This document shows positions 1-11,796 of a stretch of 41,866 nucleotides of DNA, in pieces (within the stretch, counting starts at the first letter, position 1; every line of letters begins with the position of its first letter). The position numbers and the translations under genes are program-made. The DNA is from Aphodosoma sp045658305. GTDB lineage: Bacteria; Bacteroidota; Bacteroidia; Bacteroidales; Paludibacteraceae. The stretch lies in NCBI GenBank assembly GCA_045658305.1, contig JAZOUT010000014.1, forward strand, positions 1 to 41,866, written 5' to 3'. Under the pieces are notes generated by a model that was not told the origin of the DNA, did not search any database, and saw only the letters and a program-made list of their open reading frames with translations.

Positions 1-554
1 TAAAGTTCATCGATAGAAGCAACAGCTTTAACGCCGTCTTTTTCGATAGCTTCAGCTGGAACGAATGGGTCAAATGCTTGAACATTCATACCGAAGCCTT
101 TAGCGATTTTAGCAACGCGAAGACCTACGTTACCATAAGCGTGAATACCAAGAGTTTTGCCTTTCAATTCAGTACCAGTAGCACCTGAGAATTGAACGCG
201 AGCAGCGTAAACCATCATACCGAGAGCTAATTCAGCTACAGCGTCAGAGTTTTGACCTGGAGTGTTCATAGCTACTACGTTGTGAGCTGTACAAGCTTCG
301 AGGTCGAGGTTGTCGAAACCAGCACCTGCGCGAACAACGATTTTGAGGTTTTTAGCGTGTTCGATAACTTCTTTAGTAACTTTGTCAGAACGAACGATAA
401 GAGCATCTACATCAGCAACTGCTGCATAGAATTGTTCTACTTCTGTGTATTTTTCGAGAAGAACTACTTCTCCACCAGCAGCTTCTACAATTGATTTGAT
501 ACCATCTACAGCTGCTTTAGCAAATGGTTTTTCTGTTGCAACAAGAACTTTCAT
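1..554 (-). CDS. serA: D-3-phosphoglycerate dehydrogenase, N-terminal part (cut by window edge)
   Basis: Reading the minus strand from the ATG at 554 gives an open frame of 184 codons that runs off the left edge. It begins MKVLVATEKPFAKAAVDGI and contains the 2-hydroxyacid dehydrogenase landmarks VVRAGAGFDN, MNTPGQNSDAVAELALGMM and a nucleotide-binding turn, LGIHAYGNVG, in which the usual first glycine of GxGxxG is alanine. SerA oxidises 3-phosphoglycerate with NAD+ as the first step of serine synthesis in the cytosol. The coding strand uses GCT, GAA and CGT heavily, as expected for a well-expressed gene. A consensus promoter lies about 70 bp upstream. A partner serC is not visible; it may lie beyond the edge. 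Confidence 0.93.
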   Translation of the reverse strand, partial: MKVLVATEKPFAKAAVDGIKSIVEAAGGEVVLLEKYTEVEQFYAAVADVDALIVRSDKVTKEVIEHAKNLKIVVRAGAGFDNLDLEACTAHNVVAMNTPGQNSDAVAELALGMMVYAARVQFSGATGTELKGKTLGIHAYGNVGLRVAKIAKGFGMNVQAFDPFVPAEAIEKDGVKAVASIDEL

Positions 555-625
555 AGTAATGATTAGTTATTAATGATTAATTATTAGTGATTCAAAATTG
601 GAATAATGTATTCTTTATTTGTTTG

Positions 626-657
626 CAAAGGTACAACTTTTTTCTTATACCTACAAA
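626..657 (-). promoter_or_regulatory. serA promoter, Bacteroidota type
   Basis: On the minus strand TACCTTTG (633-626) matches the TAnnTTTG -7 box, and TTTG (657-654) lies 20 bp upstream as the -33 element. It would give a leader of about 65 nt before the serA ATG. Confidence 0.7.
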
Positions 658-1159
658 CTTTTTGAGGTAAATAAAAAATTATTAACATCCAATAAAAAAA
701 TAAACAAACTATTGAAAAATATAATAGATAAAAGTAATATGAGATAAATTTATAAAAAGGAACCTCTAATTTACATTACATATTTTATAAAAAGCCTAAA
801 AAGAACGAAAATTACAATAAAAAAAAACAAAACTAAATTAGCTTAAATCATGTCGAACATAAGCAATTTGGAATAAATTAAAGAATACAAACATGGATGA
901 CAAAATTGCAAATGAACAATAACATAGTCAAGTTTGTTTAAACCTTACTGAATGCAAGCAATTTATTAAAATTATGCATAACCACATGCGACTGAACAAA
1001 GCGAAAAAACTGGCAGAAAGAAATATACAAGCATACACCGCATCCAAGTAGAAGCCAACAAAAACAACACCTTTCCAAATAAACATTTACACATATTTAG
1101 ACATTAAACCTACACCAAACACTCTTTCACCTAAACCACCAAACAACCCTACCATCACC
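658..1159. other. AT-rich intergenic stretch without a supported gene
   Basis: I see no convincing gene here. A 25-codon open frame at 974-1051 (MHNHMRLNKAKKLAERNIQ) is preceded in frame by about 17 further open codons and may be a remnant, but it has no recognisable family. The segment TAGTCAAGTTTGTTTAAAC near 927 resembles the core of the dispersed palindromic element seen at 32138-32214. Confidence 0.4.
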
Positions 1160-1180
1160 TATACTATAACATAGTATAAA

Positions 1181-1236
1181 TATACTATAAATATATGATA
1201 AATATACTATAAATATATAATAAATATATTATAAAG
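1181..1236. repeat. 22-bp tandem repeat array, copy 1
   Basis: Units start at 1181, 1203 and 1225. Each begins TATAcTATAAATATA and ends with GATAAA or AATAAA; the third is partial. A looser extra copy precedes it at 1160-1180. The 22-bp period is about two helical turns. A nearly identical array occurs at 40065-40130. It ends about 90 bp upstream of the hydrolase promoter. Confidence 0.8.
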
Positions 1237-1304
1237 TAATATACACAGAAGCTTACTTATAAGTTGACCCTAACACTCATATAATAAATAAACACATAAC
1301 AATA

Positions 1305-1335
1305 TTGCATAAAACAAAAAAAAATTGTAACTTTG
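1305..1335 (+). promoter_or_regulatory. Promoter of the 1362-5179 operon
   Basis: TAACTTTG at 1328-1335 is a -7 box, with TTG at 1305-1307 placed 20 bp upstream. The first gene starts 26 bp downstream, so the leader is short. Confidence 0.7.
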
Positions 1336-1361
1336 TATTATAAATATATAATCCCAAAATT

Positions 1362-2291
1362 ATGAAAAAAATATTATTATCTACAATTACAACTATTTTA
1401 ATTATCAGCTCATTAAGCGCACAATCACGCAATCCAAAGTATGAAGCGTATATCGAAAAATACTCCGACTTTGCTATTCAATGCCAAAACGAACACCATA
1501 TTCCCGCCAGCATCACCCTCGCACAAGGCATCTTAGAGAGTGGCGCAGGCGAAAGTTCATTAGCTAAAGACTGTAACAACCACTTCGGCATTAAGTGCGG
1601 TAACGACTGGTATGGTCGCTCCACTCGCCACGACGACGATCGCCCAAATGAATGTTTCCGTTGTTATAAATCTGTAAAAGAATCATACGACGACCACGCA
1701 AAATTCTTACAACGTCAAAGATATGCTTTTTTATATGATTACAAGATAACAGACTACAAATCATGGGCATACGGACTAAAACAAGCTGGATATGCCACTG
1801 ACCCAAAATATCCACAAAAACTAATAAACATAATCGAAACATACAACCTCTACGAATTCGACACACAAGGTAGCACAAAAACAGCTGGAGAAAAGAAACG
1901 TGAAGAAAAAATAAAAGAGGACTCAAATCTCGCCGAAGACAAACTCTTCGGCTATGTAGAAATCGTAAATAATGGCGTGCGTTGTTACAAACTCATAACA
2001 GACGATTCATTCAAAAACATATCACGAGCAACAGGCATCAGCATCAAACGCCTATTGTATTACAACGACCTCCCGGCCGAAACAGACCTCTATCGCGATG
2101 ATTATGTCTATTTGACAAAAAAACGTGCTACAACTAAAAAACACACACCAATGCACAAAGTGCGCGCTGGCGAAAGCATGCACTCTATCTCACAAGAGTA
2201 TGGCATTACACTCAAAGCATTATACAAACTCAACAACCTCGAATATGGCACACCAGCCAAAGTGGGTATGAAACTCAAATTACACAAATAA
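1362..2291 (+). CDS. Secreted N-acetylglucosaminidase with LysM domains
   Basis: The 309-residue protein starts with a signal peptide (MKKILLSTITTILIISSLSAQ) and continues with a glucosaminidase domain of the GH73/FlgJ type at about residues 30-165. The motif ITLAQGILESGAGES carries the likely catalytic Glu near residue 59, followed by NNHFGIKC. The C-terminal part holds one weak LysM-like repeat (about 195-245) and one clear LysM (about 263-308, HKVRAGESMHSISQEYGIT), which should hold it on peptidoglycan. The predicted role is cleavage of glycan strands in the periplasm. It lies 27 bp ahead of the DUF4105 gene and is probably cotranscribed with it. The family is clear, but the exact bond cut is inferred. 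Confidence 0.9.
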   Translation: MKKILLSTITTILIISSLSAQSRNPKYEAYIEKYSDFAIQCQNEHHIPASITLAQGILESGAGESSLAKDCNNHFGIKCGNDWYGRSTRHDDDRPNECFRCYKSVKESYDDHAKFLQRQRYAFLYDYKITDYKSWAYGLKQAGYATDPKYPQKLINIIETYNLYEFDTQGSTKTAGEKKREEKIKEDSNLAEDKLFGYVEIVNNGVRCYKLITDDSFKNISRATGISIKRLLYYNDLPAETDLYRDDYVYLTKKRATTKKHTPMHKVRAGESMHSISQEYGITLKALYKLNNLEYGTPAKVGMKLKLHK

Positions 2292-2318
2292 TCAAAAAAT
2301 AAGAACTACTAAACTACG

Positions 2319-3581
2319 ATGAAAAAAGTTGTATTATTTGTTTTATTTACGCTTGTATGCAACATAGTTTTTGCATCTACTATACCGACTAATTTACCTG
2401 AATACAAAATAATTATACCTACTCGAACAGATAAAGACAAAAGCATTTCTGATTCTGCCAAATTTTATCTCGTTACATGTGCACCTGGAGCTGCAGTTTA
2501 CGAACGATTTGGTCACTCTGGCATCAGAGTACATGATTCTGCTAAAGGTATTGATGAAGTATTTCATTGGGGATTATTTTCGTTCGACACACCTAATTTC
2601 ATCGGACGTTTCATTGCTGGCAACACCGACTACGAAATGGGAGTCTATACAACAAAATTCTTTATGCTTCAATACATAGAACGTGGCTCATCAGTATATG
2701 CTCAAGAGTTAGATTTGACCACAGAACAAAAACACGAATTATACACTAAATTATGGAATAACTATCGCCCTGAAAACAGAAAATATCGCTACAACTTCAT
2801 ATTCGACAATTGTGCAACCCGACCTTACCAATTGATTATTAGCACATACAACTACAAAATTTCAACTAATACACAACAAGAACAAATAACCTATCGCGAT
2901 ATTATAAACAAATACGTTCCCATAGGCTCACCGTTAAATACTGGTATAAATCTAATTATAGGCAGCCGAGCTGACAAACTAATAACAACAAAAGAGAGTA
3001 TCTCATTCCCAATGTACACAATGAGCGCCTTGAATCACACGCAGTACATTACCCACGATGGTTCAACCAAACCTATTGTTTTAACCCAAAGCGAAATGTA
3101 CCATGCTCCTCATAAAAATTTCCAAACTAGCAATTTAGCATTCTACTCTTGGATTATTATTCCACTTATATTAGCCTTTATTTGCATTACCTACACACAC
3201 AAAAAAAGACGCTATCTACCCTACCTATCACAAATAATACTCTTTGTGTCAGGCTTAATTGGCATTATAATCTGCTACCTTTGGTTCTTCTCGCACCACC
3301 CTTTAGTGAACGACAATATGAACCTCTTGTGGTGTAGTCCGCTCAATATCATTCTCGCCATATTACTTTTCATCCACAAAAAACCAATAGTGCGCACAAT
3401 AAAAGTTGCTTTATCAGCACTATCGCTAATATCATGCATTGCATTCTTAATCATCTTAATTACAGACATGCAAACATCTACCCCACAAATATTCTCCATT
3501 TGGGCATTAGTTGTAGTAATAAATGCAACAATTATATATACCTACAGATATAAATTCAAAAAACTACGCTACAAAAAATGA
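2319..3581 (+). CDS. DUF4105 membrane protein
   Basis: This 420-residue protein has a signal peptide (MKKVVLFVLFTLVCNIVFAS), then a DUF4105/Lnb-type periplasmic domain at about 45-230. Hallmarks are YLVTCAPGAAVYERFGHSG, the FHWGLFSFD segment and the later FDNCATRPYQLI. The conserved His and Cys residues in these motifs resemble a papain/NlpC-like active site, but the enzymatic activity of the family is not established as far as I know. After residue 270 come four or five hydrophobic helices that anchor the protein in the inner membrane. Its stop overlaps the next gene's start by 4 bp (ATGA), indicating translational coupling with the phosphatase-fold protein. Confidence 0.87.
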   Translation: MKKVVLFVLFTLVCNIVFASTIPTNLPEYKIIIPTRTDKDKSISDSAKFYLVTCAPGAAVYERFGHSGIRVHDSAKGIDEVFHWGLFSFDTPNFIGRFIAGNTDYEMGVYTTKFFMLQYIERGSSVYAQELDLTTEQKHELYTKLWNNYRPENRKYRYNFIFDNCATRPYQLIISTYNYKISTNTQQEQITYRDIINKYVPIGSPLNTGINLIIGSRADKLITTKESISFPMYTMSALNHTQYITHDGSTKPIVLTQSEMYHAPHKNFQTSNLAFYSWIIIPLILAFICITYTHKKRRYLPYLSQIILFVSGLIGIIICYLWFFSHHPLVNDNMNLLWCSPLNIILAILLFIHKKPIVRTIKVALSALSLISCIAFLIILITDMQTSTPQIFSIWALVVVINATIIYTYRYKFKKLRYKK

Positions 3582-5179
3582 AGTTCCAACAATACATACT
3601 CATTATCTTTACTTTAATATTCTCTACAACAATCTATTCGGCTAATCCCATCACAAAGACACCTCCTCGTCTTACTGTCATTATTTCAATCAACGGATTA
3701 GACAATTACGAAATAGAAGCATTTAGCAAAATGCTTGAACCCAATGGTATGAGAAAACTAATAAGTGGTGTTTACAATCCAAACGCCACTTGTTCATATA
3801 TGGTTACAAGTACAACAACCGATTATGCCTCAATGATGACAGGCTCTACACCTCACTATCATGGCATAATTGCCAACAAGTTCTATTCTCTCATCGATGA
3901 CAACATAGTCTCATGTATCGAAGATGCTCGCTACGAAGGCATCAACACTAAATATATGGCATCGCCTCGTCTATTACAAGCAACTACCCTTACCGACCAA
4001 ATCAAACTTAATAATTCACAATCAAAAGTATACTCAATAGCTCTTACAGCCGAATCTGCTATCATGTTAGGCGGACACTTAGCTGACGGAGCGATATGGT
4101 TCGACAATGCTAACGCAGGCATCTGTACATCAACATTCTACGACAAAGGATTACCTCGTTGGGCTCAAAAAATAAATCGTGATGGTACAATTCGCACTAC
4201 TTGTGCTGACAATTGGCAACCACTATTCTCACTACCTTCATACCAATATGCACCACAAGGCTCATACATCAATGGCGAAAAACCTACATTCCTCAAATTT
4301 AATGAGAACGACGACAATTACGACTTTATGAGTAAGTTTCGCCAATCTCCATTTATCAACGATATAATCAAAGAATTAGCCACTCGCGCCATACGCGATG
4401 AACAACTTGGCACCGATGATGCCACCGACCTACTATGCATCGAATTCAATGCCCACTCGCCGTTCGACAGCCATACGCTTTGCGCTGAGAACGAAGACCT
4501 AATCACTCGTCTCGACCGTAACATCAAATCACTCCTCGACATAATTGAAATATCAGTAGGTTTAGACAATTCCCTCATTGTGCTTACTGCACCTCACAAC
4601 AATCCTAACCACACACCTCAGAGCGACCCTCGTCTTGCATCAGGCACATTCAATTCTCGCCGCGCTATGGCATTACTCAATTCATACCTCATGGCTATAT
4701 ACGGCCAAGGTCGTTGGGTGTCAGGATATTACGACAAAAACATATCGCTTAACAAATCACTCATCGAGGACGAAGGCATCAAAATGGTCGAAATACAAAA
4801 CTATGTAGCACAATTTATGTTAGAATTTTCAGGAGTTCACACCGCAATACCAGCCTATCAAATACAGACTGCTGCAAGCCTACCTAATGACATGCCCTCA
4901 CGCATGCGCAATTCTCACTTCAAAAACCGCTCAGGCGACGTAGTTTTCACTCTACTCCCTGGTTGGGTAGAATACGACGAAAAAACTCAACGCACATTAT
5001 ATCCTTCAATCACTCAACCATATACACCTATTGCCATTTGGACAAAAGACATCAAACACACCGATAGCAACATAATGATTGAAGACCTCTGCGCAACCCT
5101 CTGTCGCATACTCCAAATACCTTACCCTAATGCCTGCATAGGCATACCACACCCAATCGAAATTACCAACTACCGCTAA
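3578..5179 (+). CDS. Secreted alkaline-phosphatase-superfamily protein, probably with a defective metal site
   Basis: This 533-residue protein has a signal peptide ending near TTIYSA and a type I phosphodiesterase/PafA-like fold: VIISINGLDNYEIEAF, then STTTDYASMMTGSTPHYHG with a plausible nucleophile Thr, and LIVLTAPHNNPNH. Several positions that bind the two metals in this family look changed. The first Asp is Asn (ISINGL instead of ISIDGL), the Asp of the TADHG motif is Pro (TAPHN), the Asp of the D-x-x-G-H motif is absent (AHSPFDSH keeps only the His), and no late HG motif is evident. The protein may therefore bind rather than hydrolyse. It overlaps the DUF4105 gene and ends the operon. 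Confidence 0.8.
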   Translation: MKFQQYILIIFTLIFSTTIYSANPITKTPPRLTVIISINGLDNYEIEAFSKMLEPNGMRKLISGVYNPNATCSYMVTSTTTDYASMMTGSTPHYHGIIANKFYSLIDDNIVSCIEDARYEGINTKYMASPRLLQATTLTDQIKLNNSQSKVYSIALTAESAIMLGGHLADGAIWFDNANAGICTSTFYDKGLPRWAQKINRDGTIRTTCADNWQPLFSLPSYQYAPQGSYINGEKPTFLKFNENDDNYDFMSKFRQSPFINDIIKELATRAIRDEQLGTDDATDLLCIEFNAHSPFDSHTLCAENEDLITRLDRNIKSLLDIIEISVGLDNSLIVLTAPHNNPNHTPQSDPRLASGTFNSRRAMALLNSYLMAIYGQGRWVSGYYDKNISLNKSLIEDEGIKMVEIQNYVAQFMLEFSGVHTAIPAYQIQTAASLPNDMPSRMRNSHFKNRSGDVVFTLLPGWVEYDEKTQRTLYPSITQPYTPIAIWTKDIKHTDSNIMIEDLCATLCRILQIPYPNACIGIPHPIEITNYR

Positions 5180-5190
5180 TCATCAAAAAA

Positions 5191-5287
5191 AATACACACT
5201 CACATTGTGTACTCCCACAACCTAACCTCAAGCAAGGTGTACCATACGAAACCTCCACAAACCAATACACACTCTCATTGTGTATTT
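5191..5287. repeat. MITE-like element, copy A
   Basis: This 97-bp unit is bounded by AATACACACTCACATTGTG (left) and AATACACACTCTCATTGTG (right), each a small imperfect palindrome. Its interior carries CCTCAAGCAAGGTG. It fills most of the gap between the phosphatase-fold gene and the AddB-like gene. Related copies are at 19762-19868 and 31205-31389. Confidence 0.72.
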
Positions 5288-5324
5288 AGAATGACAAATA
5301 CCCAACTCCAAATCTCAAATCAAC

Positions 5325-8291
<2,967 letters not shown>

Positions 8292-8314
8292 TAGTAAATT
8301 ACCCGTTTTTTTAC

Positions 8315-8322
8315 TATCTTTG
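8315..8322 (+). promoter_or_regulatory. Candidate promoter of the plsC pair
   Basis: TATCTTTG fits the -7 consensus 27 bp before the first acyltransferase start. I do not see a good -33 TTG at the usual distance, so this is tentative. Confidence 0.5.
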
Positions 8323-8348
8323 CAAATTAAAAAACAAACAAAATCCAT

Positions 8349-9095
8349 ATGCGACGCAAAATCAACCCTTTATTACAACTTTTATCAATAATATACCATA
8401 TTACGATATTCCTTCCTTTAGGCATAATCGTAACTATCGTATATTGTGGCTTAACCATAATCATCCTCCCCTTATTTGGCAATACAAATAAGGGCAATAT
8501 CCCTGCAATAATATGGGCACGAGCACTTTGCACTCTATCTCTTGTCCGTATCAAAGTACAAGGACACGAAAACATTGATCCAAAAGCATCCTACATATTC
8601 GTAGCCAACCATCAAGGTCTCTACGACATGCCTCTCGTATATGGTTGGCTAAAAAACAACTTCAAATGGATAATAAAAAAAGAATTCCGAAAAATGCCTA
8701 TAATGGGGAAAACCTGCGAACTTATGGGACATATTTTCATCGACCGATCTAACCCTATGCGCGCAAAACATAGCCTTGATATAGCAAAACAAAATCTCAA
8801 ACAAGGCAACAGTTCTATATTCCTATTCCCCGAGGGCACACGCACTCGCAACGGACAAATAGGCAAATTCAAACGCGGTGCCTTCACCATCGCTCGCGAC
8901 CTTCATCTACCTATCGTGCCTATAACCATCAACGGAGCCTTCAACGCTCTACCTAAAGGTCTCAACTACATCACCCCAGGCACAATAGAAATGATAATAC
9001 ATTCACCAATCGATACTACAAACCTTAACGACGAAAACCTCAATGAACTTATAAATCAAGTAAAAACCATTATACAAACCGATTTAAAACTATAA
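8349..9095 (+). CDS. plsC: 1-acyl-sn-glycerol-3-phosphate acyltransferase (first of two)
   Basis: The 248-residue product has an N-terminal hydrophobic anchor (about 10-45) and the PlsC motifs in order: NHQGLYDMP (block I, H and D catalytic), FIDRSNPMRA, FPEGTRTRNGQIGKFKRGA (block III, substrate binding) and LPIVPITINGA (block IV). It should transfer an acyl chain to lysophosphatidic acid at the inner membrane. The next gene, 3 bp downstream, is a close paralogue, so the pair is a tandem duplication; they may differ in acyl preference or substrate. Confidence 0.92.
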   Translation: MRRKINPLLQLLSIIYHITIFLPLGIIVTIVYCGLTIIILPLFGNTNKGNIPAIIWARALCTLSLVRIKVQGHENIDPKASYIFVANHQGLYDMPLVYGWLKNNFKWIIKKEFRKMPIMGKTCELMGHIFIDRSNPMRAKHSLDIAKQNLKQGNSSIFLFPEGTRTRNGQIGKFKRGAFTIARDLHLPIVPITINGAFNALPKGLNYITPGTIEMIIHSPIDTTNLNDENLNELINQVKTIIQTDLKL

Positions 9096-9098
9096 ATT

Positions 9099-9833
9099 AT
9101 GAAACGAAAAATTAACCCTCTTGCTATTATTTATTCAACATTTATTTTTGTCCCTTTAGCAATAATTGTTAGCGCAATTATTTTCATTCTAATTATTATC
9201 ATGACTCCTATTGCAGGCGAAAAAAAATGGGGCTACTACCCAGGTCGTGTATGGGGACGCATCATGTGCTTTTTAGCTCTCTCTCGCATAAAAATCGTAG
9301 GCAACGAAAACATCAATCCCCAAAAATCCTATATCTTCGTTGCTAACCACCAAAGTATGTTCGACATATTCCTCGTATATGGCTACCTCAATGCCAAATT
9401 CAAATGGATTATGAAGCAAGAAATACGCAATACTCCCCTTCTAGGTAAAGCATGCGAATCTATGGGCCACATATTCGTTGACCGTTCAAGCCCTATGCGC
9501 GCTCAAAAAAGTCTCGAAGCAGCCAAATCTCGCCTACTCCAAGGCAACAACTCTATATTCCTATTTCCCGAAGGTACTCGCTCTGCCAATGGTAAAATAG
9601 GCCGCTTCAAACGTGGTGCTTTCACCATCGCTCGCGACCTTCACCTCCCTATTATACCAGTCACAATCTTAGGCGCATACAACGTCTTGCCTAAAAATGG
9701 TTGGTTTATCACTCCTGGCAAAATCACAATGACTATCCACCAACCTATCGACACAACAAACCTCAACGACGAAAACCTCAACGAAACAATCGACCAAGTC
9801 AAAAACATAGTAGAATCAGCTCTAAAAAAATAA
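9099..9833 (+). CDS. plsC: 1-acyl-sn-glycerol-3-phosphate acyltransferase (second of two)
   Basis: This 244-residue paralogue of the preceding gene has the same architecture: membrane anchor, NHQSMFDIF, FVDRSSPMRA, FPEGTRSANGKIGRFKRGA and LPIIPVTILGA. The C-terminal segment DTTNLNDENLNE is shared almost word for word with its neighbour, pointing to a fairly recent duplication or gene conversion. It lies in one transcription unit with the first copy and is followed 4 bp later by the PorE-like gene. Confidence 0.92.
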   Translation: MKRKINPLAIIYSTFIFVPLAIIVSAIIFILIIIMTPIAGEKKWGYYPGRVWGRIMCFLALSRIKIVGNENINPQKSYIFVANHQSMFDIFLVYGYLNAKFKWIMKQEIRNTPLLGKACESMGHIFVDRSSPMRAQKSLEAAKSRLLQGNNSIFLFPEGTRSANGKIGRFKRGAFTIARDLHLPIIPVTILGAYNVLPKNGWFITPGKITMTIHQPIDTTNLNDENLNETIDQVKNIVESALKK

Positions 9834-9837
9834 AACA

Positions 9838-11751
9838 ATGAAAAGAATAATAATTCTCTTAATTGTGCATTGTGCATTGTGCATTGTGAATTACACTCAT
9901 TCTCAAGAATACACAATCAAATCCAAAAAAGCTATCAAACTATACCAAGAGGCCAAGAATGCACAATACCCATCCGACAAAATATCTCTTCTCAATCTTG
10001 CCCTCGACAAAGAACCAAACTTCGTCGAAGCCTATTGGGAACTAAGCAAAATATACCTACTCCTCGATAGCACCAATGCTGCCATTGAAACGCTCAAAAT
10101 TGCAGACCAACAGCAACTCGCTATGCCCGAAAAAACAAAAATAAATCTATCTAAACTCTACTACAAAATAGGCGAATATCAACTCGCTCTCGACAAAATC
10201 AACGAAATCAACAATCCATACTATTTCAATCAAATCGCACTACTAAAAGAAGATTACGCCTACGCAACATCCCTCAAAGCCAACCCTATCGAATTCAAAC
10301 CACGCAACCTCAATTTCGTCAACACCATCCACGACGACTATTTCCCTAGCATCACAGCCGATGGTCTTATGATATCAACCACAGTACTTGCTCCTAAATG
10401 GATGGGCGATGCAGCCCCTATGCAACATCAAGAAGATATGTACGTCAGCCATTGGAATGGTTCTAAATGGTCATATAGCGAACCTCTTCCTGCACCAATG
10501 AATGGCTATGGCAACGAGGGCTCTCAATCCTTCTCTGCCGATGGTCGCTATATGTTTTTTGTACAATGTAGCAATCGCGAGAATGTTGGCTCTTGCGATA
10601 TTTGGTATTCTATTCGCAAAGGTAACAAATGGTCTAATCCTATCAATCTTGGCGAACCAGCCAACTCTCGCTATTGGGAAAGTAACCCCGTAATGTCCCC
10701 TACTGGCGACATGATTTACTTTACATCCAATCGCCCCGAAGGTCTCGGCGGCAAAGACATTTGGTGCGTACAAGTATATATCGACGACCAAGGCTACCTC
10801 AAAACCTACAATCCACAACCTCTTGGCTCGCCTATCAACACCGACAAAGACGAATTCGCACCATTCATCCATGCCGACAATCACACGCTCTATTTCTCTT
10901 CCGATGGTCACAAAGGTCTTGGCGGACAAGATATATTTCGCTCTGTTCGTGCCGACAATGGCTCTTGGTCTACACCCGAAAACCTCGGATATCCAATCAA
11001 CACCCACGGCGACGAATCTGGTTTCGTTATCAATGGTCTCGGCAACAAAGCCTACTTCTCTTCAGACCAACTCGAAAATCGTGGTATGAAACTCGATATC
11101 TACGAAATCGACCTTCCTATCACAATCCAACCTCGCACTCGTATGGTATATTCCCCTGGTCGTGTTTACGATATACAAACAGGTAAACCTCTCCAAGCTC
11201 GTGTCGAAATATTCGAAGGTGAAACCAATAATAAACACTTCGAATCTATTACCGACGCAGCCGATGGCTCTTTCGTTGCCTTCCTCCCCGAAGACACTCA
11301 ACCCTCAACCATTTTCGCCCTTAGCTCTCAACGCGAAGGCTATATTCCTTATACAATGTCTATCTCCACCCCTGGCGATAGCATCCTCGTTGGGCTCACT
11401 CGTATTGCTAAAGGTAACTCTATCACTCTCAACAACCTCTATTTCGACTACGATTCCGACAAAATACTCCCTACATCTTATGCCGAAATCGAACGCCTTT
11501 CGCTATTCCTCAAGCGCAACAAACAAATCCACATCGAAATCATTGGTCACACTGACAATCAAGGCTCTAAATCCTACAATCTCGACCTCTCACAACGTCG
11601 TGCTGCTGCTCTTATGAATGCCCTTATCCGCAAAGGAATCGCCGCTGACCGACTAACATCAAAGGGTATGGGTAGCGAAGCTCCTATTGCAACAAACGAC
11701 ACCGAAGAAGGCCGCGCCCAAAACCGTCGCGTCGAAATAATAATTAGATAA
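9838..11751 (+). CDS. PorE-like TPR / PD40 propeller / OmpA-domain envelope protein
   Basis: The 637 residues comprise a signal peptide, TPR-like helices (about 25-125), a beta-propeller of PD40-type repeats (about 150-425; DGRYMFFVQ, GDMIYFTSNRPEGLGGKDIW and HTLYFSSDGHKGLGGQDIF), a carboxypeptidase-regulatory-like domain (about 435-525) and a C-terminal OmpA domain (NNLYFDYDSDKILPTS, IIGHTDNQGS, LSQRRAAALMNAL, NRRVEI). The same domain order is known for PorE (PG1058), a peptidoglycan-binding part of the type IX secretion system. Many Bacteroidota carry paralogues, and no other T9SS gene is visible, so the specific role is unproven. The OmpA part should bind peptidoglycan. The signal peptide (IVHCALCIVNY) is encoded by a dispersed short repeat. 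Confidence 0.85.
   Translation: MKRIIILLIVHCALCIVNYTHSQEYTIKSKKAIKLYQEAKNAQYPSDKISLLNLALDKEPNFVEAYWELSKIYLLLDSTNAAIETLKIADQQQLAMPEKTKINLSKLYYKIGEYQLALDKINEINNPYYFNQIALLKEDYAYATSLKANPIEFKPRNLNFVNTIHDDYFPSITADGLMISTTVLAPKWMGDAAPMQHQEDMYVSHWNGSKWSYSEPLPAPMNGYGNEGSQSFSADGRYMFFVQCSNRENVGSCDIWYSIRKGNKWSNPINLGEPANSRYWESNPVMSPTGDMIYFTSNRPEGLGGKDIWCVQVYIDDQGYLKTYNPQPLGSPINTDKDEFAPFIHADNHTLYFSSDGHKGLGGQDIFRSVRADNGSWSTPENLGYPINTHGDESGFVINGLGNKAYFSSDQLENRGMKLDIYEIDLPITIQPRTRMVYSPGRVYDIQTGKPLQARVEIFEGETNNKHFESITDAADGSFVAFLPEDTQPSTIFALSSQREGYIPYTMSISTPGDSILVGLTRIAKGNSITLNNLYFDYDSDKILPTSYAEIERLSLFLKRNKQIHIEIIGHTDNQGSKSYNLDLSQRRAAALMNALIRKGIAADRLTSKGMGSEAPIATNDTEEGRAQNRRVEIIIR
9862..9892. repeat. Short word repeat inside a signal-peptide coding region
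   Basis: ATTGTGC is repeated three times in a row and closed by ATTGTGAATT. It encodes the hydrophobic core of the PorE-like signal peptide. The same word type occurs at 34947-34975 (AATGCACAATGCTTAATGC). Confidence 0.75.
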
Positions 11752-11763
11752 CAAAATACCACT

Positions 11764-11792
11764 ACTAACTAGTAACTCGTAACTAGTAACTA
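11764..11792. repeat. Short word repeat between genes
   Basis: AACTAGTAACTCGTAACTAG: an ACTAGTA/ACTCGTA word repeated across the 45-bp gap before the symporter gene. Confidence 0.6.
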
Positions 11793-11796
11793 TTTT

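Noticed and set aside
252..494. Plus-strand open frame opposite serA
   Set aside because: Shadow of the serA coding sequence on the other strand.
974..1051. 25-codon open frame in the serA gap
   Set aside because: Too short, no ribosome site or recognisable family; kept only as a possible remnant in the spacer description.
1160..1240. Regular repeats suggesting a CRISPR array
   Set aside because: Units are contiguous 22-bp AT-rich tandem repeats with no unique spacers, and no cas genes are nearby.
10471..11007. 178-codon open frame antisense to the PorE-like gene
   Set aside because: It mirrors the propeller codons of the real gene, has no start context and no protein-like motifs.
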